This document shows, one piece after another, positions 62,392 to 64,000 of a stretch of DNA of 64,000 bases. The notes under the pieces are model-generated. The model was not told the DNA's origin, searched no databases, and was given only the letters and a program-made list of their open reading frames with translations. Origin of the DNA: JAOPZW01 sp963788935 (GTDB lineage: Bacteria > Actinomycetota > Thermoleophilia > Solirubrobacterales > Solirubrobacteraceae); the NCBI GenBank assembly GCA_963788935.1, contig CAWBIM010000016.1, positions 186,001 to 250,000 on the forward strand, in the 5' to 3' direction. Each line of letters opens with the position of its first letter. Positions within the stretch are counted from its first letter, which is position 1. Both the position numbers and the translations under genes were made by a program.

Positions 62392-63784
62392 GGGCGAGCG
62401 CGAGCCGGCGGACGCCCTCGTCGAGCGCGTCGGGCGGCGCGGCGGCGAATGTCAGGCGCAGGAACGGCGCGGGCGGCTCCGCGGGGAACCAGGGGGAGCC
62501 GGGGTACACGACCACGCCGCGGGCCGCCGCGGCGACCGCGAGGGCGACGTCGTCGACGTCCTCCGGCAGCGCCGCCCAGAGGTGCAGCCCGCCCGCCGGA
62601 CGGCCGGCGACGCGCAGCTCCGGCAGCCGCCGGTCGAGCGCCGCGGCCAGCGCGTCGCGGCGCTCGCGCAGCGCGGCCCGCAGGCGGCGCAGATGCCGCC
62701 GCCAGGCGGGGGAGGAGACGAGCTCGAGCGCCGCCTCCTGCAGCGGCCCGGAGACGAACAGGTCGTCGACGAGCCGCACGGCCCGCAGCCGCGCGCCGGC
62801 CGCGCCGCGCGCGCCGACCGCGGCGATCCGCAGGCCGGGCGCGGCGGACTTCGTCAGCGAGCGCACGTAGACGACGTGGCCGTCGGGGTCGGAGGCGGCG
62901 AGCGGCGGCGGCGGGTCGCCGTCGATCGCGAGGTCGCGCGCCCAGTCGTCCTCGACGAGGAACGCGCCCGCCGCGGTGACGGCGTCGAGGACGGCCGCGC
63001 GCCGGTCGGCGGCCAGCACGGCCCCGTGTGGGTTGGCGAACAGCGGCTGGCAGCAGACGACCCGCGCGCCGGTGCGGCGCAGCGCGTCGGCGAGGAGGTC
63101 GGGCCGCACGCCGCCGGCGTCGCTCGCGACCCCCGAGACCCGCAGCCCCGCGGCGCGCGCGGCGGCGATCGCGCCGACGTAGCCGGGCGCCTCGACGAGG
63201 ATGGTCTCCCCGGGCGCTCCCAGCGCGCGGAACGCGGTCGTCAGCGCCGACTGGCCGCCGGGGCAGACGACCATGTCGTGCGCCCGCAGGCCGCCACCCG
63301 CCTCGCGGGCGAACCACGCGCGGAGCTCCTCGCGGCCCTCGACCGGCCCGCGGCCCCACGCGCCCGGGCGCCGCGCCGCGCGCGCGAGCGCGGCGCCGAG
63401 CGCGGCGAGGGGCTGGAGCTCGGGCTCGACGTAGCCGCTCGACAGCGGGATCGCGCCCGCGGGCGGGAGGGCGACCAGCTCCTGGAGCGCGGCGTCGTCG
63501 AGCCGCGGGCCGAGTGCGACCGACTGCCAGGAGAGATCGGGCGCGCGGTCGGCCGCCGCGGGCGGCGGGCCGGGCGCCGCGGCGACGAAGGTCCCGCGGC
63601 CCGGGCGCGGCTCGACGAGCCCCTCGCCCGCGAGCCGGGCGACCGCCCGCTGGACCGTGACCGGCGAGGCGCGCTCGGCGGCCATCAGGTCGCGGACCGA
63701 GGGCAGCCGGTCGCCGGGGGCCCGCTCCGCGACCGCCGCCCGCAACGCTTGAGTGACGCGATCGACTGCGTTATCGTCGGGCAT
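62381..63784 (-). CDS. MocR-family (GntR-HTH plus aminotransferase-fold) regulator
   Basis: A 467-residue MocR protein. Residues ~1-65 form a GntR winged helix (GDRLPSVRDLMAAERASPVTVQRAVARLAGEGLVEPRPGRGTFV), and residues ~100-467 a class I PLP aminotransferase fold with the PLP-binding Lys in RSLTKSAAPGLRIA and VCCQPLFANPHG. Such regulators sense PLP or amino compounds. It is divergent from a transporter of the EamA type, with three copies of a GATAACG motif around both starts, one inside its own first codons. Autoregulation and control of the exporter are likely but inferred. Confidence 0.9.
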   Translation of the reverse strand: MPDDNAVDRVTQALRAAVAERAPGDRLPSVRDLMAAERASPVTVQRAVARLAGEGLVEPRPGRGTFVAAAPGPPPAAADRAPDLSWQSVALGPRLDDAALQELVALPPAGAIPLSSGYVEPELQPLAALGAALARAARRPGAWGRGPVEGREELRAWFAREAGGGLRAHDMVVCPGGQSALTTAFRALGAPGETILVEAPGYVGAIAAARAAGLRVSGVASDAGGVRPDLLADALRRTGARVVCCQPLFANPHGAVLAADRRAAVLDAVTAAGAFLVEDDWARDLAIDGDPPPPLAASDPDGHVVYVRSLTKSAAPGLRIAAVGARGAAGARLRAVRLVDDLFVSGPLQEAALELVSSPAWRRHLRRLRAALRERRDALAAALDRRLPELRVAGRPAGGLHLWAALPEDVDDVALAVAAAARGVVVYPGSPWFPAEPPAPFLRLTFAAAPPDALDEGVRRLALALRR

Positions 63785-63825
63785 GAGCAGTGCGGATAAC
63801 GCTATCGAACAGCACCCGATAACGC
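63768..63825. promoter_or_regulatory. Three GATAACG repeats, candidate MocR operators
   Basis: CGATAACGC occurs at 63817-63825, its exact inverse GCGTTATCG at 63768-63776 and a one-mismatch copy GGATAACGC at 63794-63802, with centres 23-26 bases apart. The middle copy extends into GATA-ACGC-TATC. They surround both start codons of the divergent MocR and EamA genes. Confidence 0.55.
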
Positions 63826-64000
63826 GAGCCCCGGCGCGCCGTCGCCTCGCCCTCGGCCCCGGCGTGGCCCTCGGCGCGCTCGGCATCCTCGGCTTCAGCT
63901 TCTCGCTGCCGGCGACGCGCCTCGCCGTCCACGACCTCGACCCGTGGCTCATCGCCTTCGGCCGGGCGACGGTCGCCGCCGTCCTCGCCGCCATCTACCT
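63783..64000 (+). CDS. EamA/DMT-family transporter, N-terminal part (3' end outside the window)
   Basis: From ATG 63783 the frame reads a polar lead (MSSADNAIEQHPITR), then hydrophobic segments GVALGALGILGFSFSLPATRLAV and WLIAFGRATVAAVLAAIY, the first two helices of a drug/metabolite-type exporter with the GFSF(S)xPATR pattern. About 72 residues are visible. The true start could lie further in (GTG 63865), because the operators occupy the first codons. It is paired with a MocR regulator, as EamA exporters often are. Confidence 0.75.
   Translation, partial: MSSADNAIEQHPITRAPARRRLALGPGVALGALGILGFSFSLPATRLAVHDLDPWLIAFGRATVAAVLAAIY

Overview
The window is very GC-rich chromosomal DNA from a bacterium, almost certainly an actinobacterium and most likely of the Thermoleophilia/Solirubrobacterales type. 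That placement is inference. It rests on base composition, frequent GTG starts, many genes whose start codon lies 6-10 bases after a TANNNT -10 element (leaderless transcripts), and a gene order of the tig-clpP-clpX-valS-folC-ndk-maf-mre-rod-rng-rplU-rpmA-obg-proB-proA-nadD-rsfS type. I see no rRNA, CRISPR array, insertion sequence or prophage; the only RNA gene I can support is one tRNA-Ala(GGC).

Region 1 (1-3463) is the 3' end of kdpB followed directly, without kdpC, by a kinase-less KdpD-like protein and a membrane-anchored universal-stress protein; then a hairpin-rich gene-poor stretch, a cold-shock protein and a small unknown gene. Region 2 (3489-7872) is a PadR regulator coupled to a one-domain molbindin, divergent from a four-gene operon: class II aldolase, HAD phosphatase, DhaL and DhaK. 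Region 3 (7875-13994) holds an HNH-repeat DNA-binding-type protein behind a palindromic promoter, a minus-strand unit (lipoprotein, MerR-TOBE regulator, CBS protein), a molybdate operon (Tat ferritin-like protein, modA, modB, modC) behind a MerR-style promoter, and a DUF4396 membrane protein behind a CsoR-type operator. Region 4 (14049-18522) holds a nitrilase, a frameshifted quinone-oxidoreductase-like gene, an adenylate cyclase fused to a catalytically dead alpha/beta hydrolase, a secreted protein and a 52-residue protein.

Region 5 (18549-50553) is a housekeeping block: protein quality control (tig, clpP, clpX), valS, folC, ndk, maf, the cell-shape operon mreBCD-mrdA-rodA, rng-rplU-rpmA, obgE, proB, proA, nadD, rsfS and leuS. 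Two accessory cassettes interrupt it: a membrane protein plus SDR between rpmA and obgE, and two tandem acyl-CoA ligases plus a DpgC-type dioxygenase homologue between proB and proA. Region 6 (50586-64000) holds the competence pair comEA-comEC, holA, rpsT, murJ, a GAF-GGDEF protein behind a sigma-28-like promoter, lepA, OsmC, YjbQ, an SDR, and a divergent MocR regulator/EamA transporter pair with repeated operators.

The main biological leads are the DpgC-like module, the dihydroxyacetone-kinase-type operon, molybdenum-linked regulation by two different TOBE proteins, and the pseudo-hydrolase cyclase. A caution for the reader: six single-base insertions break five genes, including leuS and proA, which points to consensus errors in this sequence.
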